Assembly: GCA_034509925.1 (NCBI GenBank)
Contig: CM067531.1
Coordinates: forward strand, 4,193,501 to 4,257,500
Direction of reading: 5' to 3'
Origin: Hirudinaria manillensis
Lineage: Eukaryota > Annelida > Clitellata > Hirudinida > Hirudinidae
Length of the DNA stretch: 64,000 nucleotides
A model generated the notes under the pieces. It was not told where the DNA came from, ran no database searches, and saw only the letters and a program-made list of their open reading frames with translations. Numbering within the stretch: the stretch's first letter is position 1; every line of letters starts with the position of its first letter. The translations under genes were made by a program, and so were the position numbers. Positions 35,581 to 49,900 of this stretch are shown one piece after another.

Positions 35581-36199
35581 ATCTGGAATGAATGAAGTTT
35601 AAGATAAAATTTAATCCTAAAAGACGCATTATAAATTTAAACGAATAAACAACAACCCATATCGTAAAACAAAGCCCAAGGTTCCAAAGAACAAAGAACT
35701 TGTTAACAAAGAAGGCCAGCAACAGCGAATCCATTAGCGATCGATAATATAGATTCTATTTAAAATCGGCAATTTCTTTAATTATTAATCAGGTGATCGT
35801 TACTTTTACTATTCCTTGACAACGATGATGTTTCAACAGGAGAAAACAACTTTTGACCAGCTGTCAATTGACGATGCATGAGCCACAAATTAAAGCAATT
35901 ACAATAATTGCACAACAAAGCACTTTTTACGTCAACATTACAATAAACCTCGATGCTATTCATGAGAAAAGCATTTCGTTTTTATCAAAAATTCGGTAAA
36001 AAAAATTACAAATGTAGTGTTCAAATTTAAAAAAAAAATATTGAATAGAAGCGATATGATATGTTGGAATGGGATACGAGTGAGTGGGAATGACCAGGTT
36101 AGGAATGCTGGAAGTTATTAACTCAAAAGTTAATCATCAGCTTCAAGTGGTGGCTCCAAAGCGAAGCAGCGGCGTCGTGACAGACACATCAAAGCGAGG
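35581..36199. promoter_or_regulatory. 5' region of the pseudokinase gene
   Basis: On minus, the sequence TTCATTCCAG stands two bases before the ATG at 35580, so the start codon probably lies at the beginning of a second exon and an untranslated first exon lies further upstream (higher coordinates). The region is AT-rich with no other coding signal. Confidence 0.4.
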
Positions 36200-36568
36200 A
36201 GAGTGAGTGAGTGAGTGAGTGAGTGAGTGAGTGAGTGAGTGAGTGAGTGAGTGAGTGAGTGAGTGAGTGAGTGAGTGAGTGAGTGAGTGAGTGAGTGAGT
36301 GAGTGAGTGAGTGAGTGAGTGAGTGAGTGAGTGAGTGAGTGAGTGAGTGAGTGAGTGAGTGAGTGAGTGAGTGAGTGAGTGAGTGAGTGAGTGAGTGAGT
36401 GAGTGAGTGAGTGAGTGAGTGAGTGAGTGAGTGAGTGAGTGAGTGAGTGAGTGAGTGAGTGAGTGAGTGAGTGAGTGAGTGAGTGAGTGAGTGAGTGAGT
36501 GAGTGAGTGAGTGAGTGAGTGAGTGAGTGAGTGAGTGAGTGAGTGAGTGAGTGAGTGAGTGAGTGAGT
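36200..36568. repeat. GAGT tetranucleotide satellite, about 92 copies
   Basis: About 369 bases of uninterrupted GAGT (minus strand ACTC). The two long minus-strand ORFs reading SLTH repeats are only translations of this satellite. It lies 0.6 kb upstream of the pseudokinase start codon. Confidence 0.98.
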
Positions 36569-39500
36569 TATAAAAACCAGCCGGTTCACTCGAGGGCGAT
36601 GTCAAGAAGATATTCGAACAAAACTCAAAAGCATTTGAGAAGATGGCAGGCATTAATTTGTACCTTAAAAAAACAAAAAAGAAATTGCAGTGCTTTCCCA
36701 ACAGCACTTTTTTCTTAGACGCCTCTTAAAAAGGAGGAATTATTTTTCCATTACTCGGCAAACCTTATAAAACGATATCTGATGTAAACAATATTTTCTT
36801 GAACCTGTTCCAGGAAGGCGCTCAAATAGCCTCAAAGGGCTTTTATTGTTTCACCACCTCGTACTCCACCAAAACTTAGGATCTAAATCCATCTAAATCA
36901 CCAGGTAACTTTGAAGTCGCACCTTTGAAGCATCTCCTTATGAGTTAAAAATTATTTTACAATCATTTGAATGATCCTGAAGTGTGATTAAGGTTTTCTA
37001 GACTCATAATAAGCCTAATATAAAACGGGCTGTTAACAAATGAAATCAGATCTCTTCACACACGTCATACAATGTCAAGATAATCCCCAACATGACGTCC
37101 ATAAAAGTCGTCCAAGATGGTACTCAAGGTGCAAGCAAATATTAGTCAACCAATTTCGACGCAAGAAAGTGAATATTAATTAACTACCTGGAGACGAATC
37201 ATCTCTAAAAAATGCAGACACGTCTAGCTTTGGCGTCCAATGAAGAATGAGAATTTCTATGTTCTTTATTATTCTTTTGTTATTTGTTTAATTATTTATT
37301 TATTTGTTTGTTTGTTTGTTTCTGCCGAATAAATGAAATCAATTGGACCACGCTCTAATATTCAGTATCAGCTCATTAATAATTAATCGAAATGTTCTCA
37401 GAATCCTCACAAGGTCAAGGTACTGCTGCCACCCGCTGCGTTGCCAACAAAGAACTCCGCTTCGTCGGGTCCTTAAAGCACAGCACGTAACCCGACCTTA
37501 CTTAAAGGGGTCATTGGGTTCAAGACCTTGAACTTATGGGTTACAAAGGTTATAAGAAGTTATAAGAGGTTATTTAACGAATGAAATTCTCAGATTCAAA
37601 AAGTCACGAGAGTTTGAAAGTCGAGATAGAAATAGTTGAAAATAGGATATGTAGGACGACGTTTGCAGATAATTCAATCTATTTATAATCGATCCGAGCT
37701 CGCCGTTGGTCGCAGAAAAGAAAGGCATGGTTCTTATTATTCGTAACCGTTCTTCTGATTGTCAGACCAAGTTGCTGAAACCCACGCATTTTGAAGGATG
37801 AAAACGACGTATTGCTGTGTGTTTAATGTTCGCAATTGAACAAATAAGCCGCGGGTTTGTTATCTCCGATAAAATTTCGTCAGATTAATGGTTGCAATAA
37901 TAATAATAATAATAATAACACCAAGAATAATACTAATACTACTAATAACAATAATATAGCAACAATTATTATTATAAATATACTAGTATAAAATCAAGCA
38001 TAACCATAAAGATGATGATCACATCATAGTTATTATTGCAGTTAATACTAAAAGTGATTAACAACAGCCACTTGCCTCATGTGGAAAGCAAGCGACCACA
38101 ACATCGCTTGATGGAGGTTAACTTAATCACTTGATCTGAAATACAGGTTGTCGTACAAGATGAAAAATAAACAAACACTTTTACACACACACACACACGC
38201 ATACGACACTCCGAGTTAGGCGAGCAATTGAAATTGAATAAATTATTTCCAATTACTGCAAATTCTACCTCGAAATTGGCTCGGCTTTATTTGCTGTGTC
38301 ACGAAAACATTGAAAAGTGAAATCCATCACAACATCTCAATATAATTCCAACGAGCAAATATTTGACCATTCGAAACGTATAAGTCCGCAGAGGTAAGCA
38401 CGCCTATTCACGCTATTATCACCTTGCCAGCTCAGCAGATAGGAATTACCAAAAATACAATTTCCTTTCGCTGGCTTGCAATTGGTTAACATCGAGGAGT
38501 CGATTAATATTCATGAAGACACCTATTTTGGGCCAAAACAATCGTGGCTGACAATGTTAATACATCCTAGAGTCGGAATCAGATAAAGATTGAGACACTC
38601 AATGGTTTTCAGTCCGAAACAGAAATTCCTTTGTTTCTAGAAACAAAGAAAATGACGCCCAGTGGTTACCTGCATCTGTAATTACCTGTAATTGTTACCT
38701 GAACATTTCAACAATCATCCTGAGTGACTAAGCACCAATCGTTAAGCACTTGCACTGCTGTGTGTCTTGGTTGTTTATTATTTTTTTTATTGTTGTTATT
38801 ATTGTTATTATTATTATTATTATTATCGTCGTTCATGTTGCTGATTAAGTTTTGCAATTAATCACATTAAATTACGTAGGAAGAACATGAAAGGCACCTT
38901 TATTGGCTCGATTGGCGCGTCACAGAAATTTCTTAGAACAGATGGAATCATAAAGGTTCAGTCCTCACTTTTTCTATCCTTCTCTCTCCTGTTTTTTTGT
39001 TGTTTTTTTTTACATGGAAAACAAGTTCAACTACGAGTCATTATTCGGCAGTCATCGGCTTTAAATTGCTTCACCAATCGAAGATAATTTAACAGGAATG
39101 CGTCCGAGGTGTTGGCTTTGTCATTTTGGAGGACAAACGTTTTTAGTTTTTCATCCGACAAATCATACTCTTTACGAGTTCAAAATGTGCTTTACCAGCG
39201 ATTAGATATCAGCAGAAAATCGTGTTCTACTGATAAGTATAACTTCGAGCATCATCATAATTTATTCAGTGCATAGAGACGTGCAGATGTTTCCTATGCA
39301 CTTCTTTTATATGTTTTGATGTTTGTATTACCGTAGTAATGCGATATTCACAAGTGAGTGTCAATTTTTGCAGGGAAATATGTTGTCTAGACTGACACTC
39401 TCACGGATTTTAACATAAAACCATTAAAAATGATGACCTTTAAGCGTACGATGAGTTGTGTAACTATGGATAGCAGTGCACACGTGATGGGATTAACCGA

Positions 39501-40394
39501 TGGAGAGGTTGATGTTTTTGTTGAAAATGCTTGTGTCGTTGTCGCTGTTGTTGTTGATATTGTTGTTGAGATTCATCTTGAAAAAATTTCGCCTTAAAAT
39601 CACTTGAGATAAACTCCGTTGACCAAAAAGCTTTTATCCCGTCACAACACAGCCACTCATTCATTCGTTCGTTCGTTCATTAACTCATTCATTCATCCAT
39701 CCATCCATCCATCCATCCATCCATTCATTCATTCATTCAATCATTAGCGCTGCCAATCAGACAGTCATTAGAACTTTTGTTGTGTTGCTTTTGCATCTTT
39801 TAATGGCATAAAGATTTCCACATTTGTCTTGACGTCAAACAAATTTCGATCGCAAAGAACAATAAGCCGCTCAAGGGTCATAATTTAAACGAATGACTCG
39901 AAGGAAGCATTCATGTAGCGCCTACTTCTGTGGGTGCTCCTCGTGGCCATGCAAGCTGTGAAACGAGCCGCAGCTAAAGTCCCTTTGTGTCGAGGAGGGT
40001 ATTTTATGTTCAAGTACTTGTCCACCCCGAAGCTAATATTTCCAATCGATATTTTATAAATAAATAAATAAATAAACAAACAAACAAACTTCACGTAGGA
40101 TTTCATCTGAGACTGAAGAGACTCAAGAAGAGGTCTTGAAAATCACTCGAGGGTGATGACGTTCTCGAGTGGTTTTCGTTCAAAGGAACAATCGAGGTGT
40201 CAAATAGTCATTAAAAAAGGAATATAAAAAATATATTAAAAATAAAAACATATACAAATATTTTTTAAAAAAGCGACAAAATCATAAACAATAAACACTT
40301 GATCGAGATTAATCCGCTCCCAAACATTTCGATAAAATGCACCTAAAGTTGTTAATGGTTGTTGGATATTAATTAAGAGTTAACGATCATCATC

Positions 40395-40433
<39 letters not shown>

Positions 40434-41334
40434 GTCGTCATCATCATCATGATCTTATTCTTAGTCTACAAACCGGTTTGCACTCGCCGTGTTCTGAATA
40501 TTTTGAAACTCAACGATGAATAAATTATGGAGGAATAAATAAAAATAGAATTAATAATAAAATAGAGGAACAAGCGATGAAGAAATTCGACAGGATATTT
40601 TAATGCATGTTTCTCTGCATTGATTTGACTGGAGCAGGTCGAAGAGAAGTTGAGAAAGACATGGAAATATTTTTTTAAGACCGCGAGCAGAGCAAGAGCA
40701 GTCATCAGTCCCCCGTTCTCATATAAGTAAATAAATAAAATAGGTTAAGAAATAAATATTAAAAAACCGTGTAATGATAAATACAAACACTTCATTCATT
40801 CATTCATTGCATGTTCCAACAACTATAGCAACGATAACAATAACAATAATAATCATAATCACAATCCGTTAAATAAATATCTGACCAACCAAGCATAAAA
40901 ACCTCTGAAGCGAGAGATCGTTAGAATCGAAAGATTGCTTGACCCTGGGGACTTCCTTTGAGGACTTGAGGTGTTCCACCAGATCGTGTATCCAGTGATT
41001 CGTGGAGTCTTTGAATGTCATCGAAGTACGAGTTAACCCCACGGAAGAAGACAAATCCCGATTAAAATCCTCTCAAAGAGATTTTCGAGGCTCAAAAGAA
41101 ATTCCCAACCGGTTGGAGCTTCCACGAAAGACTGATTTTCACGTCTGGGGATGTTGTTGTTGTTGTTCACAGGCGAGCAATTACACGCGCACAACGAAAA
41201 CGAGACGAAATTTTTTTTATAAAGGTCCGTCAAAAGGTGTAAACAGGTATCGGAGAGGTCCTTAATAGAGGATTTCCTGCAATCGCGCCAAGAAAACGAC
41301 CTATAACTACAAATACAAGATAAGAAAAACTGAT
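36569..41334. other. Gene-poor interval with simple repeats
   Basis: I see AT-rich DNA with AAT runs near 37898, CA near 38182, a CATC/CATT run (about 39650-39740), an ATC run (40386-40450) and CATT near 40793. Short ORFs occur, for example a Gln-rich one at 39464-39664 on minus, but none has splice signals or a recognisable family. Confidence 0.45.
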
Positions 41335-41535
41335 TATATTTGTTTGCAACGCGAGCGATGCCGATCGTAGCGAAGCGACTGGAAGCTTCTCATCGAGTTT
41401 AAGTAGTGTCGTTGCTTGAGTTGAAGCGTCCATTCGATTGTTGTTGTTGTTGTTGTTTTCGTTGAGAAGTGGTTGTTGCTGAATAAGTGCAACATCCCGT
41501 AGTTGTTCAAAATTCTTTGTCAATCGACCAAACAT
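41335..41535 (-). CDS. Possible first exon of an unknown Asn-rich protein
   Basis: An ATG at 41535 opens a frame reading MFGRLTKNFEQLRDVALIQQ, then a run of seven Asn, then a Ser/Leu/Ala-rich stretch. Amino-acid use looks coding up to about 41335. I could not find a convincing donor or a following exon, and no family is recognised. It may be non-coding. Confidence 0.25.
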
Positions 41536-41702
41536 ATTGAAATAATTTTTAGAGTCTTTGTTCAGTGATCACCGTGATCACTTTTTAATATGCATCTGAC
41601 AGAATGAAATTGCTGTAAATTATGAGAGCAATTGTTCATTATATTCAGAATATAATTCTAGGATTTGAATGCTACAAGATGTTTTTTTTTTTTATAAATT
41701 GC

Positions 41703-42002
41703 TCAGATCAAAAGAGGAACGAACTGTTTCTTAGAAAACGATGTCAGAAGTAGAATTCGTTCCATCGAATATTCTTCTTTCATGCCTGGTCGACGTGCAC
41801 TCAATTCATTTCCAGTTCTGGAATCGATCACATTCGGACACACGCGTTCGTCAAGTGATTTGATAGATTCTTCAAAGAAATCAAATTGACATTCGATACG
41901 GCTAAGATCTGGATGATTGGTTATCATTTCCAGTTGAAAATCACTCGGAAGTAATTGATTTGATATTTTAATACGTGAAATATTTGAGAATCTGATGCTC
42001 AT
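41703..42002 (-). CDS. Hypothetical 99-residue ORF
   Basis: It runs from an ATG at 42002 to TGA at 41703, with balanced, protein-like composition: SDFQLEMITNHPDLSRIECQ, then FDFFEESIKSLDERVC. About ten bases after the stop the minus strand has an A-run (41685-41696 on plus as T). That could be a genomic poly-A remnant of a retrocopy, or chance in AT-rich DNA. No family is recognised. Confidence 0.35.
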   Translation of the reverse strand: MSIRFSNISRIKISNQLLPSDFQLEMITNHPDLSRIECQFDFFEESIKSLDERVCPNVIDSRTGNELSARRPGMKEEYSMERILLLTSFSKKQFVPLLI

Positions 42003-42881
42003 AATTGTTCACAAATATGTGAATTTTTTCTCATAAAATTGCTGTTGGAATTTAAGTCACACCGTTTTCCTCACAATGGACAAAATTATCTTTAAAAACT
42101 ATTTTGCGAGGAGAAGCTAAAATTGAATAGAAAACATCTTAGATTTCCGCCATCTGTGGGGGTAAGAGTAACTTTGAGGCAAAATAACTTAAAGGTTATT
42201 TTGGTAAGTGATGTCATAAGTGATTAAAATCGAACCTAGGTTTTGACAAGTTAATTGCCTTAACCAAATGAAAATTCAGACTACAAAAATTATTTGTAAT
42301 CCAATGTGTTCATGAATTTTTAAGCCAATTTCCTTGGCCCACATAATTTCCATTGTAATAACCAAGAGGGCGAAACGAAAGAGATAGTCAAAGTTGAAGT
42401 GAGGGAAGCACTGGAGAACGCCGGAAAGTGAGTGAATGGGGAATTATTGCTTTGTTTTAGATAAAATAAAACCACGCCTTGGAAGCAGATATTCACGTGC
42501 ACAAGGAAATGAATTTGTCGCCTCATTTTGGTCGATCACAAAAATTAAATTGGCATCGAGTCGAGTGCGGATAATCATATCAAATTTTGGCTTAAAAATA
42601 CCCTTATCATCACCCCAATCGCACACTCACACACGCACCCACAGACACAAGAGGATGAGAGACTTTATGAAAAACAGATCGGAGGAAGGCTCCAACAACA
42701 TGCACATGTGAACAGCCGTTTCGGTACGAAGTTGTGTCCTATAGCTGACACCGCTCAAGTAACCTCACAAGACCTTGTTCATTTGGACTGCAGCTGGCTG
42801 TGAAGAGCTGGAGCATTCAAAAGCTGACCTTCTTTTGTGATTCGGGTCATTTGGGGATTTGTTTCATTAATTCTCTCGACC

Positions 42882-45800
42882 ATGTTGAGGGAACGAAGTC
42901 GCATAGGTGCTCTAGTGGCCATAATTTTTCTTGGAGGACTTTGCTCTCCAGTCAGATCTCTGACCAGGGACGAGTTGTTTCCCTTTGGCACCGAACACGG
43001 TGACGAACATTTGGAAGTTGGTGATGATCTCAGCTCACCCAGAATTGATCTCAAGAGCCCCTTCCTGTTTTATGGCAACCAGATTACCAACGTCTTTGTG
43101 AGAATTTAATTGAGTGCTTGCTTGTTTTAAATCTGATTTTCCTATCGATATGCTCTGGATTTAATCAGAATACGTACGGCACTGTTTCCAGGTTAACTTG
43201 AACGGGATAATCACTCTGGACAGAGAGTTTTCTCAATACCGGAACGACTTTGTCTTCCCTTTTCCATTGCAGCACATATCACCATTCTACGCCGATGTTG
43301 ATACATCTACTTCTGGCAAAGTTTATTACAGGTAAAACTAATTGATCGTTCGATTAAATGATAGATAAGAGCTGTTTATTAAATGAAAAAAAAAAAGATT
43401 AATTACGATGAATTTCACGTCCAGAGAAACGACAGATCAATCGATACTATCAAAAGTTTCATCAGAAGTTGAAGAACCGTTTCATTATTATGCCCCATTT
43501 CGTCCTTTGTCAGCGTTTATTGCCACTTGGGACAGCGTCGGTCATTACGCGGCACGTTCAGATCAGGTTTAAAATGTCACTTTTAATCATTTTTATTGTT
43601 ATTTTTATCTAGAGGTGGCGTTAACAAATGTACTTTGTGAATTCTATTCCGCCAATGCATGCCTTTGATACTTACGCAGACCAACACTTTCCAAGTTGTC
43701 ATCGCATCAGATGGAAAACAATCGTTCGCCCTGTTTCTGTATCCCGAAGATGGTTTAACGTGGACGGTTGGAGAGGAAAAATATGGATCTGACAAGGTTC
43801 ATGCTCAAGTTGGTTTTGATAATGCCGACGGTAGCAACTACCACGTACTTCCTAGGTCCGGAACTGAAGATGTGGTGAATCTAGCCGTGTAAGTAGCAAT
43901 TTTCATTCTACTATTATTTTTTAGGTTGTTTCTAATTATGTTTACTTATTATTTATGTTAATTCAACCTACAATTTTCATTTTTCATAATATTTGTTTCA
44001 ATTATAGAACGGGCAACGGCGATAGAAGCAAAAGTGGATTGTGGGTATTTAAATTGTCAGACTCTTCCGTGGAAAGCCCTAATTACAGTCCGGGATTTGA
44101 ACCTGGTGAGGCTCTCATTGTATAACATTGAAAAAAAATTAAGTTGCTCAACTTTTCCATTTCAAAGTTTTTTTTAAATTTTCAATATAAATCTTAATGT
44201 GACAATGTTTACTTATGTTTAATTTTGAAGTGTTTTGGTACACATCACATAATCTCTTCTATATCATTTGACCAAACCTACTTATGAGCTACTTATGATT
44301 ACTTATTGAATACCAAATGGTATTTTGTCAGAATAGTTAAATTAAATTATAATTTTAAATGATTGCATCAAAGTTGATCTATTATCGATTCCAGAAATAT
44401 TATATAATAGTCGTTATGTTACCTATTAAACCCATTGGCCAGCTGACAGGAAAGAAATTCCTTCTGATAACATATTATCCCAACTGATATTATATTAATT
44501 TTGCTGATTTTTGGTTCAATAAAAATAGCTTTAGTAAATAAATAGGAGAGCTAAAAACATCGGTAATTCCACGCAATAAATGACGATTCTCACAGTCTCG
44601 GCCCGTACGACTCAGAGAGTCCCTCATCGCAGTTTCTGCGAAGAGGCAGGGAGCGGTGCTTGCCACAAGTCGGCCTCGTGTCATGACTTCAGGACGGGTT
44701 TCTGCTGCCAGTGCAACCCGAACTTCATTGGAAATGGAGTCCACTGCATCTCTGCCAGTCAGTTGTTTTGTTCTTTTGTTCCGTCTTTGTCTGAATGCAT
44801 TTTGAATGGCCGCTTGTTTGCCCATTCCTTATGATAAAAGTTTTTGGTCTGTTGTCACGTCATGTTACTATTTCAATTATTGTAGGTTTATTTTTATTTT
44901 AATCTCATGTTCTGATATTCAGAATATTTAATGTTGTTATTTTGTTTTTATCCATTCATTGCCATTTATGACGATAATAATAGTAACAACAATAAATATT
45001 ATTTATTATTTAAGCTTTAAAGTTCATGTTTGTTAATTTTTATCTGAAGTTGGACGTTCACCGAAAACAACTCTTTTTACATAAAAATTTCTGCATCCTT
45101 TCACTAGTCGAGGTTGTGAGAATTTAGAGACTCAAAGTTGTTTTGATTTTCAAAATTATTTAAAAGATTGATTTTCAAATCATAATAGTACCTGAAATAA
45201 TGAAAATTCTTGTAGCAAAAACATTGAGAGTCAAAGGAAATTTAAAAGGAGTCGTGAATGGCCAGCATTTGTCTCTGGAACTTCATTCAGTTTTCGTGCT
45301 CTTCGAGGGAAGGAGCACGACATTGGTCAGCGGAGTTCAGAGCCAAACGGCCAAAGTTTTGCTGAAGCTTCCGGCAGTCACGACTGTTTTTGGTTTCATC
45401 TTCGCTCACATGGCGAGTCCCGAGGCCGTGAATGGATTTTCCCTGACGGGTTCGGTCGACATTTTGTTTTTTTTTGGCCTCTCGAAGGCTTCGTGCGAGT
45501 CCATGATGGATACCTTCCCCGTTCCTTTTAGGCGGCTCTTTCAATAGGACGGCAGAAGTTCTTTTCTCGGGTTCCAGAAACGTTCTGACCATCAATCAGT
45601 GGTTCACGTCAACAAACGGACAGTTCCACGTCGAGACTCACGTCGAGGGAAACGTTCCTCCGCTCGACAGGACGGACAAAGTGGAAGTTCACGTTCCGAA
45701 TCACGAGTACAAGAGAGTCGCTCCAGGTGCTGTTTCCATTGATATGATGTTTTTTTTTATACTTTAATAATAAAATATGCTTTCTTGTTGCTGAAAATTG

Positions 45801-46924
45801 ATCACCAAGTATAACATTAATCGAGATGGTTAAACTCATCGGTCCCGACGACACTTTAGCCGTGCCCTGACTTAAAGCCTTCCTCTCACCCTTCCAGGTC
45901 AGATAAAGAGTCGCTACCAGTACCAGCTGATCCAGGGAGGTCAGGTCCATGCTGCCACGGTGGACGACGTCATAGACTTCCACGAATGTCACGCAAATCC
46001 TCTCGACCACCTGGAAAACCTGCAGTTGACATTCACGAAGAGCTTTGCGAATTACAAGAACGGCAACATTGCTTACATGCAGTCAGCCAGCATAGGGCTA
46101 CAAAGTAGGTCGATCGGATTTCATGGCACGGCAAAAAAGCTTCCATTCTTTTCCTCTTAGCTCGTGCAGCTCGTGCTAAAGCACTCTTGCTAAAGCACTC
46201 TTGCTTGAAATCAGCCACAGTCAGGCTATTTATCTTTGCCTATTTTGGGTCTTTCTCTTTGATGTGCATTGTTGGCACATTTGCATCCAATTAGGTGGAA
46301 CCTTGTTTTCTCACAGTCCTAAAAAGAAATTGTTCATCATCGTCGTTGTTGTTAACGTAGGAGTCCCTGAAGATCCGTGCGACAACGCAAACTGCGACTC
46401 CAATGCCATGTGCCAGGCTACGGACAACACCTTCCAGTGCACCTGCAGGAGTGGATTCTACGGAAACGGAAACGAATGCTATGGTTGGTCGGTCGAGTGC
46501 TTTGATTGAATAATTGGTTTTAATTAAATTGATTAATAAATAAAATAAACAAATTATTCCCATCAGGAAACTTCGGGATATATTGAGGAATAAAGAATAA
46601 GCATCAATTAATATCATAATAACACTATTATATTACTAAATACACAATTATAGCATCAAATAATATTATAATAAAAGTCAAGTAATATTAATTTAATAAA
46701 CCAATTAATTGCTTTGGAGTACATTAAATGCTTCTATAAACAAACCAGACGTTATAGTTTAAGAAATTTTTAAACTCAATTTTTTTTCACCAGATGTCGA
46801 CGAGTGCAGGGAGTTGACTCATGAATGCCACTCGAATGCCAGATGCATAAACACCTTGGGATCGTACAGCTGTCAGTGCAGGGAAGGATACTTGGGAGAT
46901 GGAAGACAATGTTGGTCCTTCTGA

Positions 46925-46956
<32 letters not shown>

Positions 46957-49900
46957 GGTCTGATTTGAGTAGCAAGTTAAAAGTAGCATACATACATACC
47001 TGTGATCAGCGCAGCAATTTCTATAAATTAAAAATTAATTTCTATAAATTAAAAACAATAATTCCTACAAATTATAAATGTAACAATCTACAAATAGGCC
47101 AAGAGGAACCAAGAGATCTGCACTCCTGCAAAGAACTGAGAAACTGCGACCAAAATGCCGACTGTGTCTTCAACAGCCACGAAATGCGACATGTTTGTGT
47201 CTGCAGGAGAGGATTCCAAGGTCAGTCTGCAAAGCATTTGTTGACGAGAATTGTCTGAAATTATCCTCAATTAATAATTAAATCAATTTAATTAATCTTT
47301 AATGTTTGTTTATTTTGTATTTTTGTTATCATTGTTGTCATTGTTGTCATCGTCGTATCAGGCGACGGATATCTTTGCATCTACGACGGTTACGTGGACG
47401 ACAACGACTGCTCGCGCAACCCCAACCTGTGCCACCCGGACGCCACTTGCGGTCCGAGCGCGCACACGGGCAGGTACGAGTGCGCGTGCAGGGAAGGTTA
47501 CCACGGAGACGGAAGGCATTGCCAGTCCATTGGTGAGTTTTGTGGTCGTTTCCTTTGTGGTTGCACACTCGTAGTTGTTGATTGTTTCTTTTGAGTGATT
47601 TGTTAACAATAATTTATTTGTTTATTTATTTATTTGTTTGTTTATTTATTTATTTAGTGGAAGGTGTTTTATGGAAAAGCAGATTTTAAAATTATTTTAC
47701 AGCACTTCAAATTAAATGCACATTTTATCATTTTCCTTTGAGTATCACATAATGGTAATGGGTTAATTATTGGTTTAAATAATTAATAAATTACCATTTT
47801 TAACCGGAGAAGTATCAAATTAAAATTCCAATGCCTTCAAATCAGAGTTTTATTATTATTTAATTTAATTTTTAATAAACTAATTAGGCATTTCTTCGAA
47901 AAACTTATTCAGATTGCAGTCAAGATCCGAGAATCTGTCACGAGAACGCGAGGTGCGAGAGGAGGTTCGAATCTTTTGCTTGCGTCTGCAACCCGGGTTT
48001 TGATGGGGACGGGATGCACTCCTGCACGAGTGAGATCTTTGGGCGGAATTCTTTTTAAACATGATTTATGTTGTAATTAATTGTAATTGCAAACAATTTT
48101 TTAAGTAAATTAATAAATATTCAATTGAACCAAGAAAAATTGACTTCAGTAAATATTTTTTAAAGTAAAACTTTTAGAATTCTTCCACCATTTAATGATA
48201 CCTGCAAATTACCTGGAATGATTTAAGTCATTAAAGTGTTATGTTCTCTGCTGACATCTCTCATAATTAAACAACTTGCACCAAATTAGCAACACAAGCA
48301 GAATTATTTATAATTGCAAATATTAAATCCTGAGCAATGAATTGCTTAAAGCAAGGTTGACCTCAGCTCGAAATAAATACAAGATGCTCGCAACATGAGC
48401 CAATGTGAGAATAGGTCATCAAAAAGATGCTACATGTTGCCATGAAAACACATTCATATGTAATCTAATGCTGCAACAATATCATTGCACTGAACCTAAC
48501 CCTGAAAACTCTTCCATTTCCTTCTAGTTGCTGTGCCAGGCGAGCACGGAGAAGGGGAGTTGGTGTACGCCCAAGCCATGTTCGTCGGAAAAGCAGGGTT
48601 GAGACAATCAAACTCCCACGGGGCTGGGAAATTAATAAGTTATGATTTAGGTGAGTGCATCCATCACTTATGATGTTTTTTGGGGAAAAAACTATTTTGG
48701 AGCGTTTCAACTTATTTATTAAGCCCAGAGACATAAGTTATGAATTAACTTGACTCGGTGAGATTAAGCCCGAAGCTTGTGGTGATAGTTAGAGTTCATT
48801 TGGTACGCTTTTAATGGCTAGGTTTTCCTGTGTATCTAGCAATGGCAATGAGGTTTAGAGAGAGCTCTGTGAATGTTCTCATAAACTCAAGTTTTAAAGA
48901 TTTAAAGATGAAAAGTTTTATAAAAATAAGTGCATGGAGACATAATGGGCTTAGAATTTAAACTTAAAAAAGAAACAAACTTATACAAACTGTTTTGGAA
49001 AAACCGGTCGCATTGTGACTTAAATAACTTAAGCCATAGGATCGTGCAACATGCATTGTTGCAATGTTTATAGTTTTTAAAAGGGAATTTAATAGTTTAA
49101 ATAAATAAATAAATTAATTAATAAACTTTAACAGGACAATTGGCCGTCGCAGTCGACGTGGATTGCTCCTCGCACGAAGTATTTTGGACGGACATTGTGA
49201 CGAAAACGATCAAAGCATCCAACTTGGATGGTTCCAATTCGAGAACTTTGGTTTCGAGTGAGACTTCATTCTGTCGTTTCATTTCTTCGATGGATCGATC
49301 TTCGACTTCCAGGAGATTCCAGAGGAATAATAATAATAATATTATTATTATTGTTGTTGTTGTAAATGATGCCAGAATTGCATCGAGTAAACACACCCCG
49401 AATATCATTCATTTGCACAAAATGGTCTTAAGAAATTATTTATGGGCTCTGACAAATCATCCTAAAAAAAACGCAATTCAAATTTCAGATCTCGGCTCAC
49501 CAGAGGGAGTCGCAGTGGATTGGATCGCCAGGAACTTGTACTGGACCGACTCTGGATACGACAAGATCCAGGTTTCGAAGCTCGACGGGAGTCACGTCAA
49601 AACGCTGTTCTCGAAGAACCTGACGAATCCGAGGAGCATTGTCGTCGATCCGATAAGGGGGTGGAGCTTTTGGATTTTGAGTCGCTTGTTTATTTCTGAT
49701 TAGTTTCCGAATTTAAAATGATTAAACGATTAAATGTATTTTATTTGCTGCTATTTATGACTCTGTTATCGATGATAAATTCTTTTTGGATAATTCTTTT
49801 GATTCTTAATGGAGATGGATTAGAAGTGGAGAAATGCTTGAAATCATTGTTGTTGTTTGATAATTATTCAATAATTATTAATTTTATTATTATTTGTGAA

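Noticed and set aside
36143..36707. Two long minus-strand ORFs of SLTH repeats
   Set aside because: They are translations of the GAGT satellite; a 4-bp repeat without a stop keeps every frame open.
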